Shown here: positions 19,131-28,753 of the stretch, in pieces | Numbering within the stretch: the first letter of the stretch is position 1 | How the letters are laid out: every line of letters starts with the position of its first letter | NCBI GenBank assembly: GCA_001464835.1 | Contig: LNDS01000015.1 | Location: 1-64,000 of the forward strand | Reading direction: 5' to 3' | Origin: Rhizobiales bacterium Ga0077525 | GTDB taxonomy: Bacteria; Pseudomonadota; Alphaproteobacteria; Rhizobiales; Xanthobacteraceae | Length of the DNA stretch: 64,000 nt | Notes under the pieces: model-generated | Told to the model about the DNA's origin: nothing | Databases searched by the model: none | The model's input: only the letters and a program-made list of their open reading frames with translations | Made by a program: the position numbers and the translations under genes

Positions 19131-22100
19131 GTGTTTGCGAGCACAGATGATGCTTGGGGGATTCTGAAGACCGGGGAGGGGATCTTGGGGCCGCTAACGA
19201 TCGAGCAGGTGCTGGCCGCGGAAGCGGCGGAGATACATGATCCCCACGACGAGAAGATCGGACCGATTCTGGCCGAATTGAATCGGCTCGCCGCCAAGCC
19301 GGAAGTCGAAGAAAGGCGCCGCCACAAGGATGCCGACGAGCGCAGTGGCAAGGATGAAGAGCGCGGGTGGATTGACAACCGCAAGGCGTTTTACCGCGCA
19401 CTCGGCCAACTCAACCGCGGCGCGCTTTGCTTTTCCGGCGGCGGCATTCGCAGCGCCACCTTCTGCCTCGGCATTATCCAGGCGCTGGCGCAATATACCG
19501 TCGGTGGAAAACCGGCAGAGAGGGACAAGCCCGGCGTCGCGCCGAGCCCGGAAGAGATCGCGGCGCGCGCCAACCTGTCGATGCTCAGCCGCTTCCATTA
19601 TCTCTCGACTGTATCGGGCGGTGGCTATATCGGCTCGTGGCTGTCGGCCTGGCGGCACCGCGAGGATTTCCCGACGGTGTGGCGTAATCTGGCGAGCCGG
19701 CCGGACGGCCCGGATGTCGAGCCGCCGGAAATTTCCTGGCTGCGCGCTTACAGCAATTATCTGACGCCGAAGGTCGGCCTGTTCTCCGCTGACACTTGGA
19801 CAGGCATCGCCATCTACATCCGCAACCTGCTGCTGAACTGGCTGATCATCATCCCGGCCATCGCCGTAGTGCTGCTCGGCCTCAAGATTGTCATCACAGG
19901 ATCGGTCGGCTTCGCGCGTCTCGACATCTGGTGGCTGCACTTGGCCAGCCTGCTGGCCGGTTTTGCCTGCCTGCTCGTTGCGCAGGCTTTCACGACATAT
20001 TACCGGCCGACTCGTCGCCCGCCGCCGCCGAAGGCGAAGAAAGGCGAAATCCCGAAAGATCCCAACAACGTCGATCAATGGCGCTATCTGAGCCGAGGCC
20101 TCATCTGGAGCCTGCTGTCGGCCCTGCTGGTGACGAGTTCGTTGACGTCGGCCGCGAGCGTTGGACTGGCCGGCGAAGTGTCGAAGTTCGTCGCGATCGG
20201 CATCGGCGCGGTTCTTGGGATTATTGTTTATACCGGTGGTTGGCTTTCGGGCCGGCCGGCGAAAAAGCGATTGAAGGATTTCGTGCGCTGGTCGTTGTCC
20301 GGCGCCATCTATGGCGGGCTGGTCGGCCTCGGCGCCTGGCTCTTCACGTTGATGCTGCCTTATACCGCCCTCTGTTCGCCGTCGGTCTGGAATTTGATCG
20401 TGCCGATCGTGTTCGGCGTGCCGTGGGTGCTGTTCTCGCAATTGTTCTCCGACATGGTGTTCGTCGGACTGGTCAGTTACGAGGAGAATTCGGATTCCGA
20501 CCGCGAGTGGCTCGGCCGCGCCGCCGGCTGGCAGGCGGCGACCGCGGTCATCTGGATCCTGACCACCGCGGTCACGTTTGCCGGCGGTTACCTGCTGGTC
20601 AAACATGCCGGGCCGTGGATATCGACATCGATCGGCGCCGCCGGTGGCCTCTCCGGCTTCATCACTGCGTGGCTCGGCAAGAAAGGCTCAGGCGATTCCA
20701 AGCCGAAACTCGAAAAACAGCCGAACTCGGCAATCGCCAAGAAACTCGGCATGGCGCTCGCCGGTCCGATCTTCGCCGCGCTGCTTGTTGTCGGCATATC
20801 CCTGGCGCTCGATTTCATGCTGCTTGGCGATTCGCTGGTCGTTGGCCTCACCACCAGCGTGTGGAGTTACACATATATATTCGCCTGGCTGATCGGTGGG
20901 CTCGTCGTTGCCTATGTCATCGCGTTCATTGCGTCGCGCAACGTCAACATCAACCGGTTCTCGATTCACGCGCTGTATCGCAACCGGCTGGTGCGCGGCT
21001 ATCTCGGCGCCTCGCGGCAGAACCGGTTCCCTGATCACTTCACCGGTTTCGATACTGCTGACAATCCGAATGCGCGGGATCTATGGCCGCCGAAGCCGGT
21101 CAAGCCGGAAGGCTCCAACACTTATTGCCTGTTCCACATCGTCAACATCACGCTCAATATCGTGGAGGCGACGCGCCTTGCCTGGCAGCAGCGCAAGGCG
21201 GAGTCGTTCACCGTTTCGCCGGCGCATTCCGGCACGTTCTACAAGGGCTATCGTCCGAGTGAGGAATACGGCAGCCCGCGTGGCGGCATTTCGCTCGGCA
21301 CCGCGATGGCGATCTCCGGCGCCGCCGCCAGTCCGAACATGGGCTACAACTCATCGACCTCGATCACGCTGTTGCTGGCGCTCTTCAACGTGCGGCTCGG
21401 CTGGTGGCTGGGCAACCCCGGCACCGAAGGCAACGGCACGTACCGCGAGGAAGGTCCACGCACCGCCATCCGTCCGCTGGTCGAGGAAACCTTCGGTCTG
21501 ACGACCGATACTAAGCCTTGGGTCTATCTCTCCGACGGCGGCCACTTCGAAAATCTCGGCATCTACGAAATGGTGCGCCGGCGCAACCGCGTCATTCTCG
21601 TCGTCGATGGCGGTTGCGATCCGGATTACAAGTTCGAGGATCTCGGCAACGCCATTCGCAAGATCTACATCGATCTCGGCATTCGCATCTACATGAACGA
21701 TCTCGACAGGCTGAGGAACCGCCCGACAGAGGAAATGCTCGTCAAGGCGCGTGAAGCGCTGGCAAAGGCAGAGGAAGAACTGGCGAAGTCGAAAAAGGGC
21801 AGTAACGGCAAGCCGGAGGCACAGGACAAGCCGGACAAGCCGGACCCGTGCGAGCCGTCCTCGCCTATTCCCTATTTTACCGTCGGCAGCATCGACTACA
21901 CCGAAGCGGACGGCGAGGGTGCCGAACCGGGCGTGCTGATTTACGTCAAGCCGGCCTATCACGGCGTCAGCAGCGTCGAAGACGCCGGCGTGCGCAGCTA
22001 CGCCAACGACAGCCCGACCTTCCCGCATGAGCCGACCGGCGACCAGTGGTTCACGGAGTCGCAATTTGAAAGCTATCGCTCGCTCGCTTTCGAAATCGCC

Positions 22101-22238
22101 CGAACTTTCATGAAAGGTCAGGAAGTCATCCAGCCGAAGGACGGCGTACCCGCCGTCAGCCTTGGGGCTCTGCTCGCCAGCCTGACGCCAACCGTGCGGA
22201 AAGGCGGCGCGTTTGCCGGGACATTGCCACCGACGTAA
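19131..22238 (+). CDS. Large membrane-bound patatin-like phospholipase
   Basis: A 1,035-residue patatin-type lipase with membrane segments inserted in the catalytic region. The oxyanion-hole motif FSGGGIRSA is at ~residue 100, the nucleophile motif STVSGGGYIGS at ~160, and the catalytic Asp in LSDGGHFENLGIYE at ~802. Between them lie roughly eight hydrophobic helices (~220-620). A Lys/Glu-rich probable coiled coil is at ~865-900. The enzyme should release fatty acids from membrane lipids. The start is uncertain: GTG 19131 has only a distant AGGA, while TTG 19185 follows a GGGGAGGGG run. A cytochrome lipoprotein and a GMC-catalase fusion follow on the same strand. Confidence 0.82.
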   Translation: MFASTDDAWGILKTGEGILGPLTIEQVLAAEAAEIHDPHDEKIGPILAELNRLAAKPEVEERRRHKDADERSGKDEERGWIDNRKAFYRALGQLNRGALCFSGGGIRSATFCLGIIQALAQYTVGGKPAERDKPGVAPSPEEIAARANLSMLSRFHYLSTVSGGGYIGSWLSAWRHREDFPTVWRNLASRPDGPDVEPPEISWLRAYSNYLTPKVGLFSADTWTGIAIYIRNLLLNWLIIIPAIAVVLLGLKIVITGSVGFARLDIWWLHLASLLAGFACLLVAQAFTTYYRPTRRPPPPKAKKGEIPKDPNNVDQWRYLSRGLIWSLLSALLVTSSLTSAASVGLAGEVSKFVAIGIGAVLGIIVYTGGWLSGRPAKKRLKDFVRWSLSGAIYGGLVGLGAWLFTLMLPYTALCSPSVWNLIVPIVFGVPWVLFSQLFSDMVFVGLVSYEENSDSDREWLGRAAGWQAATAVIWILTTAVTFAGGYLLVKHAGPWISTSIGAAGGLSGFITAWLGKKGSGDSKPKLEKQPNSAIAKKLGMALAGPIFAALLVVGISLALDFMLLGDSLVVGLTTSVWSYTYIFAWLIGGLVVAYVIAFIASRNVNINRFSIHALYRNRLVRGYLGASRQNRFPDHFTGFDTADNPNARDLWPPKPVKPEGSNTYCLFHIVNITLNIVEATRLAWQQRKAESFTVSPAHSGTFYKGYRPSEEYGSPRGGISLGTAMAISGAAASPNMGYNSSTSITLLLALFNVRLGWWLGNPGTEGNGTYREEGPRTAIRPLVEETFGLTTDTKPWVYLSDGGHFENLGIYEMVRRRNRVILVVDGGCDPDYKFEDLGNAIRKIYIDLGIRIYMNDLDRLRNRPTEEMLVKAREALAKAEEELAKSKKGSNGKPEAQDKPDKPDPCEPSSPIPYFTVGSIDYTEADGEGAEPGVLIYVKPAYHGVSSVEDAGVRSYANDSPTFPHEPTGDQWFTESQFESYRSLAFEIARTFMKGQEVIQPKDGVPAVSLGALLASLTPTVRKGGAFAGTLPPT

Positions 22239-22368
22239 ATCATCGGTTGCACGCTTAAGGCGTTGGTATAAAATGAACAGCCTGAGGTTGCATTAAACAA
22301 TTTCGCGAAATGGCGAATAGCCCGCCCCGGCTTCAAGCCGCGACGGTCCATTAAAGAGGGGGGTTGCG

Positions 22369-24978
22369 ATGACTCTACGCAGTTGTGTCATCGGTCTGGC
22401 CGCATGCGCCGCGGTCTTCATCCTGACCGCATGCGACAGGCAGCCTGATCCCGGCACGGTTCTGGACGAGGCGTTGGCCAACGGCCGCGACTACAAGACT
22501 TTCCCCGCCGCCAACGAGGATTACTTCGCCGACATGGACGGCGGCTACAAGCGCGATACCGATCCGACCGTCGTCCTCAACGAAAACGAAGTGAAGGGCC
22601 GCAACAACTGGAATGTCTGGACCGGCGGCAATGACCGTTTCTGGGACTACATGGCCAACAACACGTTCGGCGCGTTCGATCTCCTGAAGGTCATTTCATC
22701 GTCGCCGCGCATCGGCTTCTGCAAGGGGCCGGACGGCAAGAGCAATGCGTATTCGGATTTCGCCTCGCTCAGCGAAAAGGAATGCAACGACAAAAAAGCC
22801 GCCGGCGAAAAAGTCACCTGGTTCACGCCGAACCGCAGCAACCGTTTTAGCTGGTATGGGCTGATCAACGAACCGTGCTTCACGCAAGCCAAGGAGGCGG
22901 GCAAATACGGCCTCTGGCTCGACGTCCGCAACGGTACTGGCCCCGGTTGCGACAAGCCCGATCCTTTCGCCGACGAGAAGAAATATCCCGGCGTGAAATT
23001 CGGCGCGCGCGGCAAGAACATGCCGGTCGGCTCTTATTACGGCGAGCCTACCGGCATTGTCGGCCTGCGCCTGTTTCCCAATCCGGCCTTTGATGAGGCG
23101 GCGGAAAGGAAATGGAACGACGCGCTCAAGAAAAACCCCGACGCCTTTTTTTCCGACGAGAAATTCTACAACAACAAGAACCTGATCCGGCCGTACCGCG
23201 TCGGCATGTCGTGCGGGTTCTGCCACGTCGGCCCGGCGCCCTCCAATGCGCCGAAGGATCCGGAAAACCCGCAATGGGCCAACCTGAATTCCAATCCCGG
23301 CGCGCAGTATTTCTGGGTCGACCGCATCTTCATCTGGAACCCGGTCAAGGTGAAGGAGAACTTCATCTTCCAGCTGTTCCATACGTCGCAGCCGGGCGCG
23401 CTCGACACCTCCTTCGTATCGACCGACAACATCAACAACCCGCGCACGATGAATGCGATCTACAGCCTCGGCGCGCGTTTGAAAGCCGGCGAGGCCTGGA
23501 AGGAAAGGCTTGCCGGCGGCGCGCTCGACAACAAGCAGTTCGCCGATTACCCGCAAACAAAGTCGGTCACCGAAGGTTTCACGCCGCCCGGCCTGTTCGT
23601 GCCGAAGGACACCGTTTACACGACGCGCGTTCTCAAGGACGGCTCGGATTCGGTCGGCGCGCTCGGCGCGCTCAACCGTGTCTATCTGAATATCGGCCTG
23701 TTCAGCGAAGAGTGGCTGCTGCACTTCAACCCGCTGGTCGGCGGCAAGCGCATCACGCCGATCCCGATCGCCACCAACAATAAGAACTCCTCTTACTGGC
23801 TGGCGACGCAGGAGCAGACCGCCGACCTGGCGCTGTTCTTCGTCAAGACCGGACGTCCGGACAAGCTCGCCGATACGCCGGAAGGCAAGGCCACTCCGCC
23901 GGATGCGGGAAGGCTCGACCGCGGCAAGACCGTGTTCGCGGAAAATTGCGCGCGCTGCCATTCCTCGAAGCAGCCGCCCAACGTCTGTCTGGCCGGCCAG
24001 CCGTGCAAGGCCGGGCAGATCGTCGAAAACACTGGCGAATATTTCGACTGGATGCGCGCAGAAGTGAAAAAGCCCGATTTCCTCGAAGGCAATTTCCTGT
24101 CCACCGACCGCCGCGTCTCGATTCAGGAGATCGGCATCAACGCCTGTTCGCCGCTGGCGACCAATGCCATTCGCGACAATATCTGGGACAATTTCTCGTC
24201 CGAGACCTACAAGACGCTGCCGGCGACCGGCAAGATCACGGTCTACAATCCGATCGACGGCACGCCGTCCGAGTACGACATGCCCGGCGGCGGCCGCGGC
24301 TATGTGCGGCCGGCTTCACTGACCAGCCTCTGGTCGTCGGCGCCGTTCCTGCAAAACAATTCGGTCGGCGACTTCAACGGCGACCCGAGCGTCGACGGCC
24401 GCCTGAAGGCTTTCAATCAGGCGATCGAGCAGATGCTGTGGCCGGAAAAGCGCGACATCGACAACAAGTCGACCGACCGCGTGCCCGGCATCGGCGACAA
24501 GGTGCCCGGACCGAGCAAGATATTGCGCACCACCGCGCGCAGTTATCTCAAAGTGCCGGCGGGCTATCTGCCGGGCGATCTCTCGACCATCGCCGGCAAC
24601 TGGGGCGCGTGGCTGCATTATCTGGCGCCATGGCTGTTTACCGACATCGGCGACGTCCAGATCGGTCCGATCCCGGAAGGCACGCCGGTCAATCTGCTCG
24701 CCAACCTCAACCCGCTGTCGGAGAGCACCGATATCAAGGACCGCATCGCGCACACCAAGAAGCTGGTCGATCTGGTGTTCAAGCTGAAGAAGGACCTCAA
24801 GTCGCTGCCGGAAAACGCCACCGACAAGCAGGCGGCCGAGGTCTTTATCAAGCGCGTGCCGGAACTGCTGTCGCTCAACAAGTGCCCCGACTTCATCGTC
24901 AACAAGGGCCACTACTTCGGCAGCAATCTCGCCGACGACGACAAGCGTTCGCTGATCGAGTTTCTAAAGACCATGTAG
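22369..24978 (+). CDS. Di-haem c-type cytochrome lipoprotein
   Basis: An 869-residue exported protein. The N-terminus is a lipoprotein signal (hydrophobic stretch then LTAC, Cys ~22), so it is probably membrane-anchored on the periplasmic side. Two haem-c motifs are visible: CGFCH (residues 282-286) and CARCH (527-531), the latter in a typical cytochrome c peroxidase-like or dehydrogenase-partner context. Several other cysteines are present (e.g. CLAGQPC). The GMC oxidoreductase fusion starts 17 bases downstream behind a good ribosome site, implying an operon. It probably accepts electrons from that enzyme (inference). The exact family is not recognised beyond its haem motifs. Confidence 0.8.
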   Translation: MTLRSCVIGLAACAAVFILTACDRQPDPGTVLDEALANGRDYKTFPAANEDYFADMDGGYKRDTDPTVVLNENEVKGRNNWNVWTGGNDRFWDYMANNTFGAFDLLKVISSSPRIGFCKGPDGKSNAYSDFASLSEKECNDKKAAGEKVTWFTPNRSNRFSWYGLINEPCFTQAKEAGKYGLWLDVRNGTGPGCDKPDPFADEKKYPGVKFGARGKNMPVGSYYGEPTGIVGLRLFPNPAFDEAAERKWNDALKKNPDAFFSDEKFYNNKNLIRPYRVGMSCGFCHVGPAPSNAPKDPENPQWANLNSNPGAQYFWVDRIFIWNPVKVKENFIFQLFHTSQPGALDTSFVSTDNINNPRTMNAIYSLGARLKAGEAWKERLAGGALDNKQFADYPQTKSVTEGFTPPGLFVPKDTVYTTRVLKDGSDSVGALGALNRVYLNIGLFSEEWLLHFNPLVGGKRITPIPIATNNKNSSYWLATQEQTADLALFFVKTGRPDKLADTPEGKATPPDAGRLDRGKTVFAENCARCHSSKQPPNVCLAGQPCKAGQIVENTGEYFDWMRAEVKKPDFLEGNFLSTDRRVSIQEIGINACSPLATNAIRDNIWDNFSSETYKTLPATGKITVYNPIDGTPSEYDMPGGGRGYVRPASLTSLWSSAPFLQNNSVGDFNGDPSVDGRLKAFNQAIEQMLWPEKRDIDNKSTDRVPGIGDKVPGPSKILRTTARSYLKVPAGYLPGDLSTIAGNWGAWLHYLAPWLFTDIGDVQIGPIPEGTPVNLLANLNPLSESTDIKDRIAHTKKLVDLVFKLKKDLKSLPENATDKQAAEVFIKRVPELLSLNKCPDFIVNKGHYFGSNLADDDKRSLIEFLKTM

Positions 24979-24995
24979 AGCGGAGGGGGACGTCC

Positions 24996-27900
24996 GTGAA
25001 CGCGCAAAACTCTGGCCAAAAGCCTGACTACGAATATATCGTCGTCGGCTCCGGTGCGGGCGGCGGCGTTGTCGCCGCGCGTCTGGCGGAAGCCGGCCAC
25101 ACCGTGCTGCTGCTGGAAGCCGGCGGCGATCCGAAGCTGTTGCAAGGCGATGGCCCGGTGAGCGCCAATCGTCTGCCGGCGGACTACGAAGTGCCGTGCT
25201 TCCAGGCGATGGCCGCGGAAAACGAGGGAATGAAGTGGGATTTCTTCGTCCGCCATTATGCCGACACCGCGCAGCAGGAACGCGACGACAAATTCATCAA
25301 GGCGGAAGATGGCGTTCTCTATCCGCGCGCCGGCACGCTCGGCGGCTGCACCGCGCACAATGCGATGATCATGGTCTATCCGAACAACGAGGACTGGAAC
25401 CATGTCGCGCAATTGATGAACGATCCGTCGTGGGCGGCCAAGCCGATGCGGCGTTATTTCCAGCGGCTGGAAAACTGCCATCACCGCATTTTGTTGCGCT
25501 GGCTGTATAAGCTGACCGGTATCAATCCGAGCCGGCACGGTTTCTCCGGCTGGCTGCAAACCGAGAAGGCGATCCCGAAATCGGCGCTGAAGGACCGGGA
25601 ACTGGTCGACATCGTCGAGAAGTCGGTGTGGACCGTGTTCTGGAGTTTGGCCAGCATCTGGGAGCGCATCACCTGGTTCTTCCAGGGCAAGGGCGATCCG
25701 AATGACTGGCGGCTGGTCCAGAAGAACGCCTTCGGCATTCATTACCCGCCGCTGAGCACGCGCGGCCATGCCCGCAACGGCACGCGCGAATTCCTCATCG
25801 ACGTGGCGCGCCGTTATCCCGACCGGCTGAAAATCGAACTGAATGCGCTGGCCACCGAAGTGCTGTTCGACGAGCGCAACTGCGCCATCGGCGTCGCCTA
25901 TCTCAAAGGCGCCAAGCTTTACCGCGCCTCTTACGATCCGGCGAAAACCCCTGGCACGCCGCAGAAAGCCTATGCGGCGAAAGAGGTCATCCTCTCCGGC
26001 GGCGCCTTCAACACGCCGCAGCTTCTGATGCTGTCCGGCATCGGCCCAAGAGAAGACCTCGAAGCGCTCGGCATCAAGACCCGCGTCAACCTGCAAGGCG
26101 TCGGCAAGAATTTGCAGGACCGCTACGAAGTCGGCGTCGTCAATCGCCTGAAAAGACCATGGTCGGTGCTCAAGGACGCGACTTTCACCACCAGCGATCC
26201 TCAGTACAAGCAATGGGACCGCTGGTGGCGCAAAGGCGTCTACACCACCAATGGCGCGGCCATTGCCGTCATCAACCGTTCGCAGGTGTCGCGGCCTGTG
26301 CCGGACCTGTTCATGTTCGCGCTGCTTGGCAAGTTCAAAGGTTATTTTCCTGGCTTCTCGAAAGTCGTCGCCGACAATCTCAACGTGCTGACCTGGTGCA
26401 TTCTCAAAGCGCACACGGAAAACCACGGCGGCACGGTCAAGCTGCGTTCCAAGGACCCGCTCGATCCGCCGGCGATCAATTTCCATTATTTCCAGGAAGG
26501 CACCGACAAGGACGGCGAGGATCTTGCTTCGGTGGTCGATGGCATCCAGTTCGTGCGCACTTTGACGGCGCCGATCGCCGAGTATATCGCCGAGGAAGAA
26601 TTGCCCGGTCGCGCGCTGCAAACGCGTGAGCAACTCGGCCAGTTCGTCAAGGACAATGCCTGGGGCCATCACGCCTCGTGCACCTGCGCCATCGGCCCGC
26701 GCACCGACCCGCAGGCCGTGCTTGACTCGAATTTCCGCGTCTACGGCACCAGCAATCTGCGCGTTGTCGACGCCTCGGCATTCCCGAAAATCCCCGGCAT
26801 GTTCATTGTCTCGGCGGTTTACATGATCGCCGAAAAAGCGGCCGACGCCATTTTATCCGCCGCCGGGCACGGCAAGCTGCCGAAATGCACTTATGGCGAC
26901 GGCTTCTGGTGTAAGGTGCGCCGCACATTGTGCTGCGCCGCCGACGGCATCGCCGCGGTGTTTGCGTTCTTGGCGCCGGCGATCACGGCGCTTGTCGGCG
27001 TCGTCGGCACGGTCGTGGCGCTGCTGGCGGTGATCGTGCTGGCGAGCTGGTTCTGGTTCGAAGTGCCGCCGGAAAAGCCCGATGCGAAAAAAGAGCAGGA
27101 GGCGATCGGCACTTTGACCAAACTGGCGGTGGCGCAGGAGGAGGCGATCGCCACAGCGCCGGGCGGGGCCTTGCCCGCCGCCAATGCCTGCGTCAAGGCC
27201 AACGTTACGGTCAACGAATATCAGACGCCGCGATTGAATGTCGGCTTCCTCGCCGGCAGACCCGGCGGCGAGCGCACCTACAAGGCCTGGGTCCGCTTCG
27301 CCAATGCCGCCGACACGCCGGGCGACGACCGTACCGCCGATTTCCGCAGCATGGCGATCAAGCTGATCGGCGTCAGCGGCGAGCGCAACAAGGTCGCCGC
27401 CGATGAAGGCAACACGCAGGACCTTTTGTTCAACGGCCATGCCGCCTATTTCGCCGGCGATCCGCAGCAGCTCGCCAGCTACTTTTCGGCTTGCACCAAA
27501 GGCGGCGGCTGCAATGCGTGGAAGAATCCCTTTGTCGCCTGGAACCACATCACCCATCCGCGCGGCGCCTATAATCTCTGGCGCGGCAGCAAGGTGTATC
27601 CGACGCTACAGAGCGTCGCCTGGTCGAGCGTGACGCCGTTCGCGCTCGGCGACGCGCAGGTGAAATACGCCGCGATCCCGTGCAGCCAGCAGGCGCAATA
27701 TGGCGGCCCCGGCGACACCTCTTTTTATTTGCAGCAGCGGTTGCAGGCGCGGCTCGATCCCGCCAACAACAATCACATTTGTCTCGACCTCAAGGTGCAA
27801 CTGCGCAACGATCCGCCGCACCAGCCGATCGAGAATGCGCTGGTGCGCTGGAAGCCCAGCGTCACGGGCTGGCAGCAGGTCGCCCGCGTCGATATCTATC

Positions 27901-28109
27901 CGCAGGCTTTTACCTCGCCGGCGCAGCAGCAGTTTTGCGAGCGCCTCGCCTACAATCCCTATCAGGGCCTCAAGGTGCACGCGCCGCTTGGCGGCATCAA
28001 TAGCGCCCGCGGCGAAACCTTGCCGGCGGCGCATGCCGCGCGTCTCAAGGCCCATGGCTGGAAACCCTTCGCGCCCGGCGAAGTGACCGGCGACGAGAAA
28101 TTCAACTAG
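24996..28109 (+). CDS. GMC oxidoreductase fused to a membrane segment and catalase-like domain
   Basis: A 1,037-residue three-part protein. Residues ~10-630 are a GMC-family FAD oxidoreductase: dinucleotide motif VVGSGAGGGVVAARL (~15-29), LYPRAGTLGGCTAHNAM (~108), SGGAFNTPQLLMLSGIGP (~333), and a C-terminal HHASCTCAIG with DASAFPKIPG. Residues ~645-690 contain two hydrophobic helices. Residues ~720-1030 match the y4iL-like catalase-like haem-protein family (KAWVRFANA, DFRSMAIKLIGVSGE, PIENALVRWKP). The usual N-terminal distal His region of that family reads AANACVKAN, without the His. The GTG at 24996 follows GGAGG by about ten bases; the longer upstream frame overlaps the cytochrome gene and is rejected. 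Confidence 0.85.
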   Translation: MNAQNSGQKPDYEYIVVGSGAGGGVVAARLAEAGHTVLLLEAGGDPKLLQGDGPVSANRLPADYEVPCFQAMAAENEGMKWDFFVRHYADTAQQERDDKFIKAEDGVLYPRAGTLGGCTAHNAMIMVYPNNEDWNHVAQLMNDPSWAAKPMRRYFQRLENCHHRILLRWLYKLTGINPSRHGFSGWLQTEKAIPKSALKDRELVDIVEKSVWTVFWSLASIWERITWFFQGKGDPNDWRLVQKNAFGIHYPPLSTRGHARNGTREFLIDVARRYPDRLKIELNALATEVLFDERNCAIGVAYLKGAKLYRASYDPAKTPGTPQKAYAAKEVILSGGAFNTPQLLMLSGIGPREDLEALGIKTRVNLQGVGKNLQDRYEVGVVNRLKRPWSVLKDATFTTSDPQYKQWDRWWRKGVYTTNGAAIAVINRSQVSRPVPDLFMFALLGKFKGYFPGFSKVVADNLNVLTWCILKAHTENHGGTVKLRSKDPLDPPAINFHYFQEGTDKDGEDLASVVDGIQFVRTLTAPIAEYIAEEELPGRALQTREQLGQFVKDNAWGHHASCTCAIGPRTDPQAVLDSNFRVYGTSNLRVVDASAFPKIPGMFIVSAVYMIAEKAADAILSAAGHGKLPKCTYGDGFWCKVRRTLCCAADGIAAVFAFLAPAITALVGVVGTVVALLAVIVLASWFWFEVPPEKPDAKKEQEAIGTLTKLAVAQEEAIATAPGGALPAANACVKANVTVNEYQTPRLNVGFLAGRPGGERTYKAWVRFANAADTPGDDRTADFRSMAIKLIGVSGERNKVAADEGNTQDLLFNGHAAYFAGDPQQLASYFSACTKGGGCNAWKNPFVAWNHITHPRGAYNLWRGSKVYPTLQSVAWSSVTPFALGDAQVKYAAIPCSQQAQYGGPGDTSFYLQQRLQARLDPANNNHICLDLKVQLRNDPPHQPIENALVRWKPSVTGWQQVARVDIYPQAFTSPAQQQFCERLAYNPYQGLKVHAPLGGINSARGETLPAAHAARLKAHGWKPFAPGEVTGDEKFN

Positions 28110-28117
28110 TCAGTCTT

Positions 28118-28753
28118 TCAGGCGCTCGCCTTGCCGGGGCCGGCCAGAATATCCGCCAGCATCGCCATGCGAACCAGATCGGACAGGCTGTTGGCCGCCA
28201 TCTTGGTCATGACATTGGCGCGGTAGATTTCCACCGTGCGCGGCGAGATGCCGAGATCGAAAGCGATGGTCTTGTTGGCGTTGCCCGCGACCAGCCCATC
28301 GAGCACCTGGCGCTCGCGGTTCGACAGCGCGGCCAGCTTCTCGGTGATGGCGACGAGTTCAGCCTTGCGCTTGCCGGCGCCGGCATCGCGGTTGAGCGCC
28401 GAGCGCACCGCAGCGATCAGCTGATCGTCGTCGAAAGGCTTCTCCAGGAAATCGACGGCGCCGACTTTCATCGCCTCGACCGCCAGCGATATGTCGCCGT
28501 GGCCGGTGATGACGATTACCGGCAAATCCGGATTGCTGTCGCGGAGCTGGCGCAACAGGTCGATGCCGGTCATCTCCGGCATGCGCACGTCGGTGACGAC
28601 GCAGCCGGAATTGACCTGCGGCAGAATGGCGAGAAAAGCCTTGGCCGACTCGAAGCCCTGCACCGTGAGCCCGGCGGTCTTGAGCAGAAACTCAAGCGAC
28701 TGCCGCACCGCGTCGTCGTCATCGATCACGTAAATGGCCGGCTCAGGCTGCAT
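28118..28753 (-). CDS. fixJ: FixJ-type response regulator
   Basis: About 211 residues. The receiver domain has the acidic pocket (YVIDDDD), phosphoacceptor Asp ~55 in [12 protein letters not shown], conserved Thr in ITGHGD and Lys in FLEKPF. A LuxR-type helix-turn-helix follows ([29 protein letters not shown]), characteristic of FixJ. Phosphorylated FixJ activates microaerobic genes, mainly fixK. ATG 28753 has GGAAGGGG nine bases upstream; ATG 28762 lies directly against that site. The gene overlaps the end of fixL, so the pair is translationally coupled. Confidence 0.92.
   Translation of the reverse strand: MQPEPAIYVIDDDDAVRQSLEFLLKTAGLTVQGFESAKAFLAILPQVNSGCVVTDVRMPEMTGIDLLRQLRDSNPDLPVIVITGHGDISLAVEAMKVGAVDFLEKPFDDDQLIAAVRSALNRDAGAGKRKAELVAITEKLAALSNRERQVLDGLVAGNANKTIAFDLGISPRTVEIYRANVMTKMAANSLSDLVRMAMLADILAGPGKASA

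Noticed and set aside
23946..24995. Long N-terminal extension of the GMC-catalase frame
   Set aside because: It runs out of frame through the cytochrome gene and has low-complexity sequence; the GTG at 24996 has a proper ribosome site and family-like start.
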